Position numbers and translations under genes: made by a program
Part shown: piece after piece, positions 33,316 through 42,393 of the stretch
Layout: each line of letters starts with the position of its first letter
Numbering within the stretch: position 1 is the first letter of the stretch
Source: an uncultured Acetatifactor sp.
GTDB taxonomy: Bacteria > Bacillota > Clostridia > Lachnospirales > Lachnospiraceae
Reading direction: 5' to 3'
Length of the DNA stretch: 64,000 nt
Assembly: GCA_934402315.1 (NCBI GenBank)
Contig: CAKRTS010000002.1
Location: 1-64,000, forward strand
The notes under the pieces: generated by a model
The model's database searches: none
Seen by the model: only the letters and a program-made list of their open reading frames with translations
Told to the model about the DNA's origin: nothing

Positions 33316-34467
33316 TTACAGATCATCCGGTGTCCACTCAATGTCCACATCCCCCGTGCTCGGTGTCGGCGCAGGGGTAGGCTCCGGCGTCGGTGCAGGG
33401 GTAGGCTCCGGCGTCGGCTCGGGCGTTGGTTCCGGTGTCGGCTCAGGCGTAGGTGCCGGTGTCGGCTCCGGCGTAGGCTCCGGGGTCGGTGCAGCTGTGA
33501 CAACCGGCGCAGGCTCCGGAGTAGGTACAGGGGTAGGAGCAGGCGTAGGTGTCGGGGTCGCCGTTGCCGCCGGCTTCGGCGTCGCCGCCGGCTTGGATGT
33601 TGCTGCCGGCTTCGGCGTCGCCGTGGGTTGTTGCGTAGGCTCCGGCGTCGCCTCCACAACATTCCCCTGCTCGTCATAGACCGTCTCAGTGATCTCATAC
33701 GCAAAGCTGTCTTTCATACTCCAGAGGTCAAACGGATCTTCCTCGCCTCTGCCCTTTCTCTGGGAGACGGTATATTCTCCATTCAGAACACCCTTCACAT
33801 ATTTTCCCGTTTCATGGCGGATGTCTCCCGTGGCACTGTCAAACTGCCACTGCTCGTAGCTGCCATCGTAGTTCACGCCGTCCGTGCCCGCTACCACAAG
33901 GCGTACCAGTGTTGCCTGCTGCCGCAGCAATGTCATCGTCTCCCCGCCGGAAAAATTCACGATCGTGAAAAGCTTTCCGTCCATATCCTCTCCGATGAGC
34001 ACCGTGAGCAGAATCTCCTCTCCCTTTTGGAGTGTATACTCTCTGCTGCCCGCAAGCAGATTTGTCGCAAGCGTGTCATACCATGCCTCGTTTGTAATCA
34101 TGTGGATCGCTTCGCCATGGTATTCTTCCACCTCAAGGTTCTGATACATTGTAGAAAGCATATCCAGTGCATTCCGCTCTTCTTCCTCTGTCAGACCGCC
34201 CATGCTGTACTGCACTTGAATCTCCGTGTCTTCAACCGGGATCTCCTCCGCCGAAATCGAAGGTGCACTGTCATTTTCGTCCGTTCCTGTGCCGTCCGGA
34301 GCGTCCGCTTCTGTCCCAATCGGCTCTGCCGAGGGCAGTACCGGGGTCAGCACCGGGGAATTGCTTCCGTCGCCGCACCCCGTCAGGAGCATAATCATCG
34401 CAACAGCGCATGTCAGCAATGTCTTGTTTTCTTTTTTGTTTCTCCATCTGTTTTCGTTCTTTTTCAT
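33316..34467 (-). CDS. Lipoprotein with Thr-Pro-Glu-Pro repeat tail
   Basis: About 383 residues with a lipoprotein signal peptide: basic start, hydrophobic CAVAMIMLL and the lipobox LLTGC. A folded region of unknown type (about residues 60-260) is followed by a low-complexity tail of some 110 residues made of TPEP, TPAP and KPAAT units, then a short acidic end, WTPDDL. Such tails usually span the cell wall. The DNA of the tail is a tandem repeat (about 33340-33660), prone to length change. The ATG at 34467 has GAGGAA four bases upstream; an ATG at 34479, overlapping the stop of the preceding gene, is the alternative. Co-transcribed with the glucosaminidase-like gene. Confidence 0.75.
   Translation of the reverse strand: MKKNENRWRNKKENKTLLTCAVAMIMLLTGCGDGSNSPVLTPVLPSAEPIGTEADAPDGTGTDENDSAPSISAEEIPVEDTEIQVQYSMGGLTEEEERNALDMLSTMYQNLEVEEYHGEAIHMITNEAWYDTLATNLLAGSREYTLQKGEEILLTVLIGEDMDGKLFTIVNFSGGETMTLLRQQATLVRLVVAGTDGVNYDGSYEQWQFDSATGDIRHETGKYVKGVLNGEYTVSQRKGRGEEDPFDLWSMKDSFAYEITETVYDEQGNVVEATPEPTQQPTATPKPAATSKPAATPKPAATATPTPTPAPTPVPTPEPAPVVTAAPTPEPTPEPTPAPTPEPTPEPTPEPTPEPTPAPTPEPTPAPTPSTGDVDIEWTPDDL
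33340..33660 (-). repeat. Tandem repeat coding for the Pro-rich tail
   Basis: Imperfect units of 6 to 12 bases (of the GGCTCCGGCGTAGG type on the plus strand) run through the 3' part of the lipoprotein gene. All unit changes keep the frame, as expected for a protein-level repeat. Confidence 0.8.
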
Positions 34468-34475
34468 GTGATTCC

Positions 34476-36677
34476 TCATTCTGTTGCCGCCTGCTCTTCA
34501 AGGGCATCTGCGTCGGTTATCAGTTTCATGAGAAATTCATAGGCAGAGCTGCCCGGCTCATAGGTTCCCTTCGCAATGAACTGTTCTGCCAGTGAATAAA
34601 TGCTCCTTGCCTTTGGCGGACCATAAAGCGTGATCTCTGCACCATCCTTCTCGAGAATCAGGTATCCACGGAAGGCAAACTCTGTCTTATATTGTGCCGC
34701 CGGCAGCCCCACCAGTACAGAGGTATAGCGGTATCTTCCGTCAACCGTCTCATACACGACATCCGTATAGTTACCATTTGCATCCGTCCCGTATGCCATG
34801 CCGCTCTGTACCTTGGTGCCTCCCTTTACCATCGGATAGATTTCTCTGTTTTTATTTGTCATGACTAGCGTTCCGTATTCCTTCAGCCGGTAGCCGTTGA
34901 CACCCTCTGTGGTGAGACGGTTTCTCAGTTCGGCTGAGATTCCCGTCTTAAACCGGATTCCTGACTTTCCGGTGATCCGGATAGAGAAGCCATGGTAGGT
35001 CAGAAGATCCTCCAGTTCGGGCTGTGGTGTCACCACATATCTGCCGTCTGCATAGCCCAGTGTCCAGAGGTACATTCCCAACGGCACCCCCGTCTCGCTG
35101 TAGCGGTAAACAACTGCTGTTGCCGCCGTTTTGTCCGCCGCCGTGACCGAGAGGATATTTCCCTGAAGGGTTCCCGCATAGGCGATTCCGTCCAGCCAGA
35201 CCGTGCTGTCTCCATACCCCTCCGGCAGCGTCAGGGAGATGTCCAGCGTTTCCGGCACGGGCTGTTCCGTGCCGGGCTCGGTGCATGCCGTCGGCGGCAT
35301 GTTCTCAAACACCGGGATCTTGAATACAAAGGTGCTGTCCAGAGAGTTTGCGCTTTCGTATAAACGGCGGATGCTCCTCGCTTCCGTCGTCGGCGCGGTA
35401 ATGTTCTGCATATACTGATGCGTAAACGGCTTATAAGCGCCGTTCGGATTGACATTGAATTTCTGGAGATACAGCGTGTCCTGTCCCTTTTTGATATAGT
35501 TGGCTGAGATGAAGTCAGAGCCTTTTAATATGGACATATAGGAGCTGTTCCAGCCGTGATCTCTCGCATAAGTCAGTCCGCTCTCGATTACCTGTTTGTC
35601 AGTGGTTCCTGTCGCGCCGATATTAAAATAATTGTAATAGCCTTCAAAGCCGGGATAGGTGCCCGAGATCAGCGGCGAAGTGCCCTGCCCCTGCTCCTGG
35701 AGAACGCGGGCTGCCAGATGAAACGGGCTGACCTCCCTCCCCTCTTCCTTGCCAATATACCAGAACATTTCCGCAAAGGTCATTTTGTCCATGCCCGGTG
35801 CCGGCTTGCTGTCATTCATGAAGGTATTGTTCAGGAATTTTTCCATTGCCTCCAACGTATGGTATTCCGCATTGTAGGTAAGCTGTTCAAACTGGAAGAT
35901 TGCCTGCTCCGTCAGGCTGTTCCGCGGATCCATATAGACCTTGACCGCCGCCTCCGTCGCATAGTACCAGTTTCCGGTATCGTACAGACCGTTCTTCGTC
36001 CAGTCCGGGAGCGTCTTATACACAAGGCTCTTGCTGCCCTGCATCTCATTATAGATCACCGTCTCCCAGTCGAGTGTCGTATTCATCTTGACAAAGGTCC
36101 AGTTCGGGTGCTGCTGTTTCAGTTGCAGCAGTGCAGTCTGGTAGCTCGCCGGAAACTGTTCAATGTCCGGGTAGACCGCCTGTCCATCCTCCGCCGCGTA
36201 GACCGCCACTCCGGGATTCATGCCGTACATTTCCTCCCATTCGAGGAAGCGCGAATCGGATACGGCGAGATATGTCCGCGGAACGTACCCGAAGTACTCT
36301 GTTTCATTGCATTCCAGTCTGACGTATTCCCAGACCTCATAGTTTTCATCTACATAAACATCCTGAATGAACACCTGTTGTCCGCTGAATACTGTCACCG
36401 CAATGTCAGCATCATAAGCAGGCAGGCTCCGCACCGGAAATTCATCCGCAAGATATACCAGTGCCATGATCTCACGCTCTGCCGCAATCGCCTGAAGTGC
36501 CGCTCCCGCCTCTTCAAGCCACAGCGCCGTCTCCTCATCAGCCCCGGCAAAGCTGTGACGTTCCATCGCATATGCAGTTTCAGCCGGGGCATACCCTCCG
36601 GCAAGAAGAACCGCCGCCATAATGCCAGCGATCATCCGTCTGCCCGCTTTCCCTTTCTGTACCCTGTCTCTTCTCAT
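34476..36677 (-). CDS. Secreted N-acetylglucosaminidase-like cell wall hydrolase
   Basis: A 733-residue exported protein. The signal peptide starts at the ATG at 36677 (RRDRVQKGKAGRR, hydrophobic stretch, cut after TAYA). Residues about 80-165 look like a bacterial SH3 domain ending in YFGYVPRTYL. The central part (about 180-480) is a glucosaminidase-like domain with PNWTFVKMNTTLDWETV, FHLAARVLQEQGQGTSPLISG (probable catalytic Glu) and YNYFNIGATG. The C-terminal third contains beta-rich modules of unknown type. It should cut cell wall glycan chains. GGAG lies four bases before the chosen ATG; the longer frame from 36740 has no signal peptide at its start. The downstream lipoprotein gene follows after a few bases. 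Confidence 0.78.
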   Translation of the reverse strand: MRRDRVQKGKAGRRMIAGIMAAVLLAGGYAPAETAYAMERHSFAGADEETALWLEEAGAALQAIAAEREIMALVYLADEFPVRSLPAYDADIAVTVFSGQQVFIQDVYVDENYEVWEYVRLECNETEYFGYVPRTYLAVSDSRFLEWEEMYGMNPGVAVYAAEDGQAVYPDIEQFPASYQTALLQLKQQHPNWTFVKMNTTLDWETVIYNEMQGSKSLVYKTLPDWTKNGLYDTGNWYYATEAAVKVYMDPRNSLTEQAIFQFEQLTYNAEYHTLEAMEKFLNNTFMNDSKPAPGMDKMTFAEMFWYIGKEEGREVSPFHLAARVLQEQGQGTSPLISGTYPGFEGYYNYFNIGATGTTDKQVIESGLTYARDHGWNSSYMSILKGSDFISANYIKKGQDTLYLQKFNVNPNGAYKPFTHQYMQNITAPTTEARSIRRLYESANSLDSTFVFKIPVFENMPPTACTEPGTEQPVPETLDISLTLPEGYGDSTVWLDGIAYAGTLQGNILSVTAADKTAATAVVYRYSETGVPLGMYLWTLGYADGRYVVTPQPELEDLLTYHGFSIRITGKSGIRFKTGISAELRNRLTTEGVNGYRLKEYGTLVMTNKNREIYPMVKGGTKVQSGMAYGTDANGNYTDVVYETVDGRYRYTSVLVGLPAAQYKTEFAFRGYLILEKDGAEITLYGPPKARSIYSLAEQFIAKGTYEPGSSAYEFLMKLITDADALEEQAATE

Positions 36678-36803
36678 CTGTCTCCTATCCGTCCCATGTA
36701 TCTTCAAGATACCAGAGTCAAAAGCCCCGATAGCCTGCAATTGTCTGAATTGCTTCTATATAAGAATAGCATATTCTATGTCCGCGTGCCGCGGCAAATA
36801 TTG

Positions 36804-37787
36804 TCAGCCGTTTCCTCCGCGCAGCTGCCTGTGAACCTTCCGGATTGTGCGGGGCGCAATGGCAAACAGTGTGTGATACAGCTTGTTCTTCCTTGTCAGC
36901 AACGGATTCCGCATCGCCCTCAGCCAGTTCTTCCGCATATAGCGGACAATATTGCAATACACCCTGTTGCTGCCCGTCATCTGCGAGATCGGAATATGAA
37001 GAAGATATTCCAGCCTTTGAAAAACGCCGAAGCGGAAGGCAGTATCCGTCAGCTGTGGATATTTCTCCTCCACTATCTTCGCCGCGAAATCGGCATTCGC
37101 AACGCAATCCGCGTAAACTCTCGAAAATATCTCTCTGCTCTCCTTCCGGGAGTTGCTTCCCAGCCGGTAAAAGACATGATATGCATGCCCCGGCAGAGAT
37201 GCAATCGGACCGATTTTGTCCATGAGACGGATTAACAGGTGAAAGTCCTCGTTCAAAAGCCCTATCGGGAAAAGGTTTTCAGGCAAAAACAGTTCGCGGT
37301 GGATCAGCTTCGTACAAAAGGAGCAGTCTCCCCTGTGCATCAGAAGCTCCTCCATGAATTTCTCCGGCTGGACCAGCTCCACGCTATCCGGCGGAACGCA
37401 GATGTCCGGCAGAAGCTTTCCCTCCGGGTCAATTTCGTCTCTCCCGATCTGGGCCGCTTTTACATTATATGTGCAAATCGCATCATACAGCTTCTCATAC
37501 ATATCACTGTCCACATAGTCATCGCTGTCTACAAATCCCAGATACTCCCCTGTTGCCTTCCGGATTCCCAAATTGCGCGCGGAGGAGGAACCGCCGTTTT
37601 CCTTGTGGAATACCTTAATGCGTGAGTCCTCCGCCGCAAATTTATCGCAGAGTCCGCCGCTCCCATCTGTAGATCCGTCATCCACAAGCACAATCTCAAG
37701 CTCGGAAAACGTCTGTGCCTGCAAAGATTTCACACAGCGTTCCAGATATTTTTCCGTATTATATACCGGCACAATAACACTAATCAA
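36804..37787 (-). CDS. Glycosyltransferase, GT2 family
   Basis: A 327-residue GT-A enzyme: SVIVPVYNTEKYLERCVKSL, LVDDGSTDGSG, the metal-binding FVDSDDYV, and a C-terminal half typical of GT2 transferases that lengthen repeat units. The start is a TTG (37787) eight bases after AAGGGG; the nearby ATG is out of frame. It overlaps the upstream GT4 gene by eight bases and is the last gene of locus B. Confidence 0.88.
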   Translation of the reverse strand: MISVIVPVYNTEKYLERCVKSLQAQTFSELEIVLVDDGSTDGSGGLCDKFAAEDSRIKVFHKENGGSSSARNLGIRKATGEYLGFVDSDDYVDSDMYEKLYDAICTYNVKAAQIGRDEIDPEGKLLPDICVPPDSVELVQPEKFMEELLMHRGDCSFCTKLIHRELFLPENLFPIGLLNEDFHLLIRLMDKIGPIASLPGHAYHVFYRLGSNSRKESREIFSRVYADCVANADFAAKIVEEKYPQLTDTAFRFGVFQRLEYLLHIPISQMTGSNRVYCNIVRYMRKNWLRAMRNPLLTRKNKLYHTLFAIAPRTIRKVHRQLRGGNG

Positions 37788-39009
37788 TCCATTTTCCCCT
37801 TTTCAACAATCGGTACATTTTTCTCTCAGGAATCACCGGCGCCGGAGCACCGGGCATCGGCAAGCCGGCATCTGCCGCCTCCGGCTTATGATCCCCTGCT
37901 GCCCCTTCCCCGAGAAGCCCCATTTCTCTGCAAAGCTCCACCAACCGGCTTGCAGCGTTTTCTGCATTCCAGCTTTCCGTTATCTTCTCATAAGCTCTTC
38001 TTCCCAGCTTCCGGCAAAGCTCCCGGCCGCAGACAAGCTGCTCAGCAAGTGCAAACAACTCATTCCGGTTTCCATCCTTATATATCAGTCCATCCACACC
38101 GTCCTGCACCAGATAGGGAACCGCTCCGATCATATGATCCGCCAGAAGAGCGCAGCCGCTGTTCATGGCTTCATTTGCCACAGCGCCCCAGCCCTCCTGC
38201 CGGTCGCTTGTGAACAGAAAAATGTCTGCCCTCTCCATGTACTCCCGCACCTGCTCCGGCTTGAGAAAGCCGGGAAAGCTTACGCAATCGCCAAGGGCAT
38301 ACTTTTCGGCAAGCGCTTTGACCTCATCCTCCATAGTTCCCCCGCCGATAATATCCATATGGAAGGAATGCCCCTTTTCCTTCAGATACCTCGCCGTCTC
38401 CACGGCAAGCTCGGGATGCTTCCAGTCGATCATTCTTGCCGACCAGAGGAGATACATCTTTCTATCCGTTCCCCAGCCTTTTTTATCCATCAGCCTGTCT
38501 ATGTCATAATGCTTTGTCTCCGGGAAATAACCCCAGCAGAATTTCTTTTTCGGATAGGCATGTACGAGAGAATAATCAGATGCCACGTAAGCGCCGGCGC
38601 AGAGCAGATAAACCTGAGACTTGCGGTATCTTGTATGGTCATGATATTTTTTTTGCAAGCCGCGCGGCGAGACCGCCTTCCACTGCCCTGTCTTATAAAG
38701 CCTCTCGCTGTATCGGAGAACCGGTTTCCCGGCGGCCAGTCTCTCCTCTATGTAGCTTTCATCATCACAACCTCCAAAAATAACAATCCCGGCGTCCAGA
38801 ATCAGCTTCTTACAGGCTTCCGGCTCCTCATAAAAGAATCTCAGATACGGCTGCGTATTTTTCTCGTTCCATCCCATCTGAATGCGCTCCTCATCCATCG
38901 GTTCCGTCTGGATGAAAAGGAAACTGCCATCCAGCAATTCGTACATAGCATTACAGAAGGGTATCTGATGATGGTTCAGATAGTTGGATACAAATATAAT
39001 CTTTTTCAA
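37780..39009 (-). CDS. Glycosyltransferase, GT4-like
   Basis: A 409-residue GT-B protein with a short N-terminal domain (IIFVSNYLNHHQIPFCNAM) and the C-terminal blocks LLWSARMIDWKHPELAVE, IIGGGTMEDEV, FPGFLKPEQVREYM and FLFTSDRQEGWGAVANEAMN (the E-x7-E pattern), then GAVPYLVQDGVDG. A proline-alanine-rich tail of about 30 residues (DAGLPMPGAPAPVIP) is unusual for the family. It overlaps both neighbours by four to eight bases. Confidence 0.87.
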   Translation of the reverse strand: MKKIIFVSNYLNHHQIPFCNAMYELLDGSFLFIQTEPMDEERIQMGWNEKNTQPYLRFFYEEPEACKKLILDAGIVIFGGCDDESYIEERLAAGKPVLRYSERLYKTGQWKAVSPRGLQKKYHDHTRYRKSQVYLLCAGAYVASDYSLVHAYPKKKFCWGYFPETKHYDIDRLMDKKGWGTDRKMYLLWSARMIDWKHPELAVETARYLKEKGHSFHMDIIGGGTMEDEVKALAEKYALGDCVSFPGFLKPEQVREYMERADIFLFTSDRQEGWGAVANEAMNSGCALLADHMIGAVPYLVQDGVDGLIYKDGNRNELFALAEQLVCGRELCRKLGRRAYEKITESWNAENAASRLVELCREMGLLGEGAAGDHKPEAADAGLPMPGAPAPVIPERKMYRLLKRGKWID

Positions 39010-40364
39010 GCTTCCCCCTCCACGCGCGCAAGTATTTTTGCATATATTTCTGTCATTTGCTTATAATTCCGCTCTCTGTCATGGGTTTTTTCTGCATGAT
39101 TTCTTGCATTTTTGCAATATTGCTTTGTCTCTTCCATATTTTCCCATATCTCAATTATCGAATCTGCAAGATTCTTGGAAATGTTCTCAAAATTACATCC
39201 GTTATTGTTATTCTTTCCTTCCACATGTCCGCGATATAGTATGCCGTCCTCGCCTCCGGTAAAAATACTGGGAATTCCGCCCACTTCCGCACTGACGCAG
39301 GGCATCCCAAGAAGCATTGCCTCCCCAAGCGAATTCGGCGAATTCTCCACCGCAGAACAGCAGACAAAAACACTGCTTCTCAGATATTGCTCCTTCATCT
39401 GTTCCGCATTCAGTCTGCCCGGAAAGACTACCTTATCCTGAATCCGGTTCTCACGGATCAGCCTTCTAAGATATTTTCCATATGCCGAGATCTTAAGTTT
39501 TTCCTTGAGCGTCCCATAGCTCACAAGGCTGTTTCCCGCCACAAACACTCTTGCATCAGGATACTTTTCCAAAATTTCAGGTAACGCCTTCAGCATGTAA
39601 TGCAGACCCTTGATCGGATAGTCGCCCTGGCTCACAAAGATCGAATGCGGGACACATTTTTCCCCGTCCCACACTGCCCCATAGAAGTTCTGACGCAGGG
39701 TCTCGTTCAGCACATAATAACATGCGTTTGGATTCCATTTCTGTGTATTTACCCTGTCCCACTCCGTCCGTCCTGCGATATTTCCCGCAAGCTTCAGAGT
39801 TTCAAGCTCCATAGTCCCGCGCTTAACAAACTTTTCCTTCTGTTGCACGAGACTGTCACGCCTGATTATGTCCCGGAGCGTAACAGAATGAATCACTTTG
39901 TCCGGAAGATCCGCGAAATAAGCGTCCGCAATCAGGGTGCATAAGCCCTGTACCCCCACCAGCAGCCGGCTCTTATCCGGCACGCACCGGCACATGGCAA
40001 GCGCATGGGGATATTCCGTTCCAAAACAGTGTACAATATCCGGTCGGAAGGCTTCCAGGATTTCCTGCATCCTCTTCTCCAGTCCTTCGTCATAGATTTC
40101 CGGTCTCGTCACATCCTCACGGAAGCCATAACAGTTCAACGCTGTGCCTTGTACCGTAATACCTCTCTCAAATGTCTCCTGCCCGTCGGCAAGCAGCTCC
40201 GCCGGTGCCGGAAAGGCAACGCCGAGTTCAATTCCATTTTCATCCTTTCTCTGCAGAGTGATCGTTGCCAGCCCCGAAAGCCAGCCCTCCTTGTTGGATG
40301 CCTCAAGCTGTAGCTGCTCTGCTATCATCGGTATCATTACGTTACACAGCCATAAAACCTTCAT
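39006..40364 (-). CDS. Glycosyltransferase, GT4 family
   Basis: A 452-residue GT-B protein: KVLWLCNVMIP start, DIVHCFGTEYPHALAMC in the acceptor domain, FVSQGDYPIKGLHYMLKAL, VFVAGNSLVS, VVFPGRLNAEQMKEQYL and SVENSP-type donor block (CCSAVENSPNSLGEAMLLG), followed by SAEVGGIPSIF. The ATG at 40364 is preceded by GAGGAG, so it is preferred to the ATG at 40376. The stop overlaps the next start (ATGA). Confidence 0.87.
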   Translation of the reverse strand: MKVLWLCNVMIPMIAEQLQLEASNKEGWLSGLATITLQRKDENGIELGVAFPAPAELLADGQETFERGITVQGTALNCYGFREDVTRPEIYDEGLEKRMQEILEAFRPDIVHCFGTEYPHALAMCRCVPDKSRLLVGVQGLCTLIADAYFADLPDKVIHSVTLRDIIRRDSLVQQKEKFVKRGTMELETLKLAGNIAGRTEWDRVNTQKWNPNACYYVLNETLRQNFYGAVWDGEKCVPHSIFVSQGDYPIKGLHYMLKALPEILEKYPDARVFVAGNSLVSYGTLKEKLKISAYGKYLRRLIRENRIQDKVVFPGRLNAEQMKEQYLRSSVFVCCSAVENSPNSLGEAMLLGMPCVSAEVGGIPSIFTGGEDGILYRGHVEGKNNNNGCNFENISKNLADSIIEIWENMEETKQYCKNARNHAEKTHDRERNYKQMTEIYAKILARVEGEA

Positions 40365-40430
40365 TCTACTCCTCATGCCTTTCCATAACCTGCAAGCTTA
40401 AAGCCGCAGACGCAAAGTCCCGCGCAATAC

Positions 40431-41570
40431 TCAGTCAAAGATCCAGTTCCGGTAGGGCAGCAATCTTATATCCGTCGCATACATTCCCTTCAATAAAAAC
40501 GCAAAGTAACAGATAAACGCCCCTATCACGCCGCAGTAGCAAAGTCTGCGCAGCCACGGCTTTTCCAGCCTGCGCAGCAGTTCCGGAAGCAGGAAAACCT
40601 GCGAGATAATCATATAGTATCCAACCCTTGAGGTCTCCGGAATAAAAGAGCCACAGCAATAGACCACCAGCCCAAACAAATTCAGAATCGCGTAAAACCG
40701 GTTTTCTACATTTTCCCGCAGCCCCGAGCGATAGCAGATCACGCAAAGTGCAAGCACGCAAAGGCACTTCAGGATATTGACCCACGAAAGCTGTCCCTGG
40801 TCGAACGCTGAATCCCGATAGTAAGGGTAAAATGTAAAAATCAATTCACGATATAAGTTTTGGCAGAATATCAGACTACACAGGAACGCACCGCCCACAA
40901 TGTAGTGCCAGCGTTTGAGCTTGGCTTTCGCCAGATAATGTGCAATCAGATACACCGGTATGACCAGCAGTATCGATTTATGAATCAACGCACCCGGCAG
41001 AATGCAAAGAATAAACTTTCCGTACTCTTTTCTGAGCACATACTTCATCGCGTAGAGGGAAAGTGCCAGAGCGAAATAGTAGCGGACTGAATTCAGGCTG
41101 TTGAAATAATACCCGCCGGACAGAAGCAGGAAAAGAGAAAAAGCAAAGTCACTCCCCTGATCGCACAGCGCCTTCACAAAGAAAAAAACCGTCGTAACCG
41201 AAAAGAAAGCAAAGATCGAGAGATATTGTGCCTTGCCCTCCTCAAATAACAGCTGGAAAAAGCTCACAATCGCATTAAACCCGATCTCCGAGGAGACATG
41301 GCGCTCCTGTGAGATCAGGCTGAAATTCTGCTTATAGACCCAGTAGTCGTTCCCTACCGCTATCCTGCACGCCGAGACACCCGTCAGCAGGCAGAACACC
41401 GCAAATTCCGCGACACGGTTTCTGGCTCTCCGCCTGTCGCAGCCCGGCATCTCCCCATACAGTCTCCCGCCCCGGATCGCCCGGGGAACATATGTCTCGT
41501 TCCTGACGAATAACGCCAGCAAGATCGTCACCACCGTCAGCACGATGTAAACCAGTGCACTACCTTCCAT
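40431..41570 (-). CDS. EpsG-like polysaccharide polymerase (locus B)
   Basis: A 379-residue protein with nine to ten membrane segments. AVGNDYWVYKQNFSLI followed by SSEIGFNAIVSFFQ is the D..Y...F and E.G pattern of EpsG/Wzy proteins, and NSVRYYFALALSLYAMKYV matches the next conserved helix. It probably polymerises the locus B repeat unit. It overlaps the GT2 gene upstream by 11 bases. G+C content is clearly higher than in the locus A polymerase. Confidence 0.8.
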   Translation of the reverse strand: MEGSALVYIVLTVVTILLALFVRNETYVPRAIRGGRLYGEMPGCDRRRARNRVAEFAVFCLLTGVSACRIAVGNDYWVYKQNFSLISQERHVSSEIGFNAIVSFFQLLFEEGKAQYLSIFAFFSVTTVFFFVKALCDQGSDFAFSLFLLLSGGYYFNSLNSVRYYFALALSLYAMKYVLRKEYGKFILCILPGALIHKSILLVIPVYLIAHYLAKAKLKRWHYIVGGAFLCSLIFCQNLYRELIFTFYPYYRDSAFDQGQLSWVNILKCLCVLALCVICYRSGLRENVENRFYAILNLFGLVVYCCGSFIPETSRVGYYMIISQVFLLPELLRRLEKPWLRRLCYCGVIGAFICYFAFLLKGMYATDIRLLPYRNWIFD

Positions 41571-42357
41571 GTTTCCCTTCCTTTATCCCATCCTTCATCC
41601 AGCGGTACGCCTGACCGAGACCGGCTTCCCTGCACATCTTACTCCGATGAGCCAGCAAAAACCTCATCGCCATAGCATGCCCAAGCCAGCCGTACAGATA
41701 ATGGTAAAGCACTCCTCTGTCATGGAAGAATTTCTCGTCATAGCCCCTGAACCAGCTGGACTCTCCCTCCTCCTCACGCCCGATTGTCACAGGCGCAGTG
41801 TAGACGCGGTAACCCTTCCTCATAAATTCCCGCAAAAAAAGACTGTCCTCGCCGTTACTGTATCGTGCCCCTCCCCCGAACAGCAGCGAAAAAGTAACTC
41901 CCGAAGCAAGCAGGCTCTCTCTTCGGATCGCAAAGCTCACCGCGCCATAACGCCCACAATTATACCAGTGCACGCGCTTTCGTTCTGCTATATGGTAAGT
42001 CTGCCGCTCCTCGCATATGGCAATGTTGAACAGAATCATATCCGCCCCGGGATTTCTTTCAAACTCTCGCGCAACCGCCTCTGCATATCCCGGCTCATAG
42101 ACAATATCTTCATCCGAAAAGAGACAGATGTCCCCATCTGCCCTCAATATAGCCTCGTTACGGCTTCTCCCGATTCCCCTGTCGGGAAAGGAATACATCC
42201 GCAGGCGGCATCCTTTCTGCTGTAATTCTTCATACGCCAGCCTGTCACACTGATTGATAATAACAGCGTCGGAATCCAAATGCATCTTCTCCCGGATTTC
42301 CTCCAAGGTCTGATTCATAACCGACGCAAGCACCTGTACTCTCATCTCTACATCCAT
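41560..42357 (-). CDS. Glycosyltransferase, GT2-like
   Basis: A 265-residue protein with a GT-A fold: GIGRSRNEAILRADGDICLFSDEDIVYEPGY contains the metal-binding SDED variant, and VHWYNCGRYGAVSFAIRRESL with GEDSLFLREFM are family features. The usual N-terminal VPVYN motif is not present; the protein starts instead with a segment that fits later in the domain, so the N-terminus is unusual or the family divergent. An ATG at residue 5 is an alternative start. Confidence 0.75.
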   Translation of the reverse strand: MDVEMRVQVLASVMNQTLEEIREKMHLDSDAVIINQCDRLAYEELQQKGCRLRMYSFPDRGIGRSRNEAILRADGDICLFSDEDIVYEPGYAEAVAREFERNPGADMILFNIAICEERQTYHIAERKRVHWYNCGRYGAVSFAIRRESLLASGVTFSLLFGGGARYSNGEDSLFLREFMRKGYRVYTAPVTIGREEEGESSWFRGYDEKFFHDRGVLYHYLYGWLGHAMAMRFLLAHRSKMCREAGLGQAYRWMKDGIKEGKHGR

Positions 42358-42393
42358 TTCTGCGCAAGTCTGTCAAGCGCTCCCCACAACTGT

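Noticed and set aside
33340..33660. Repeat array as a possible CRISPR
   Set aside because: Units are 6 to 12 bases, contiguous and in frame with a Pro-rich protein; no spacers and no cas genes.
33235..34542. Long plus-strand frame rich in Arg, and another rich in Val-Gly
   Set aside because: They are antisense readings of the Thr-Pro-Glu-Pro repeat of the lipoprotein gene on the minus strand, which has a signal peptide, lipobox and ribosome binding site.
36762..36776. AGAATA-GCA-TATTCT palindrome between locus B and the glucosaminidase gene
   Set aside because: Short and AT-rich, no T-run for a terminator and no clear promoter nearby; could be chance.
35556..37235. 559-codon plus-strand frame
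   Set aside because: Antisense to the glucosaminidase-like and GT2 genes; no ribosome binding site, composition of a shadow frame.
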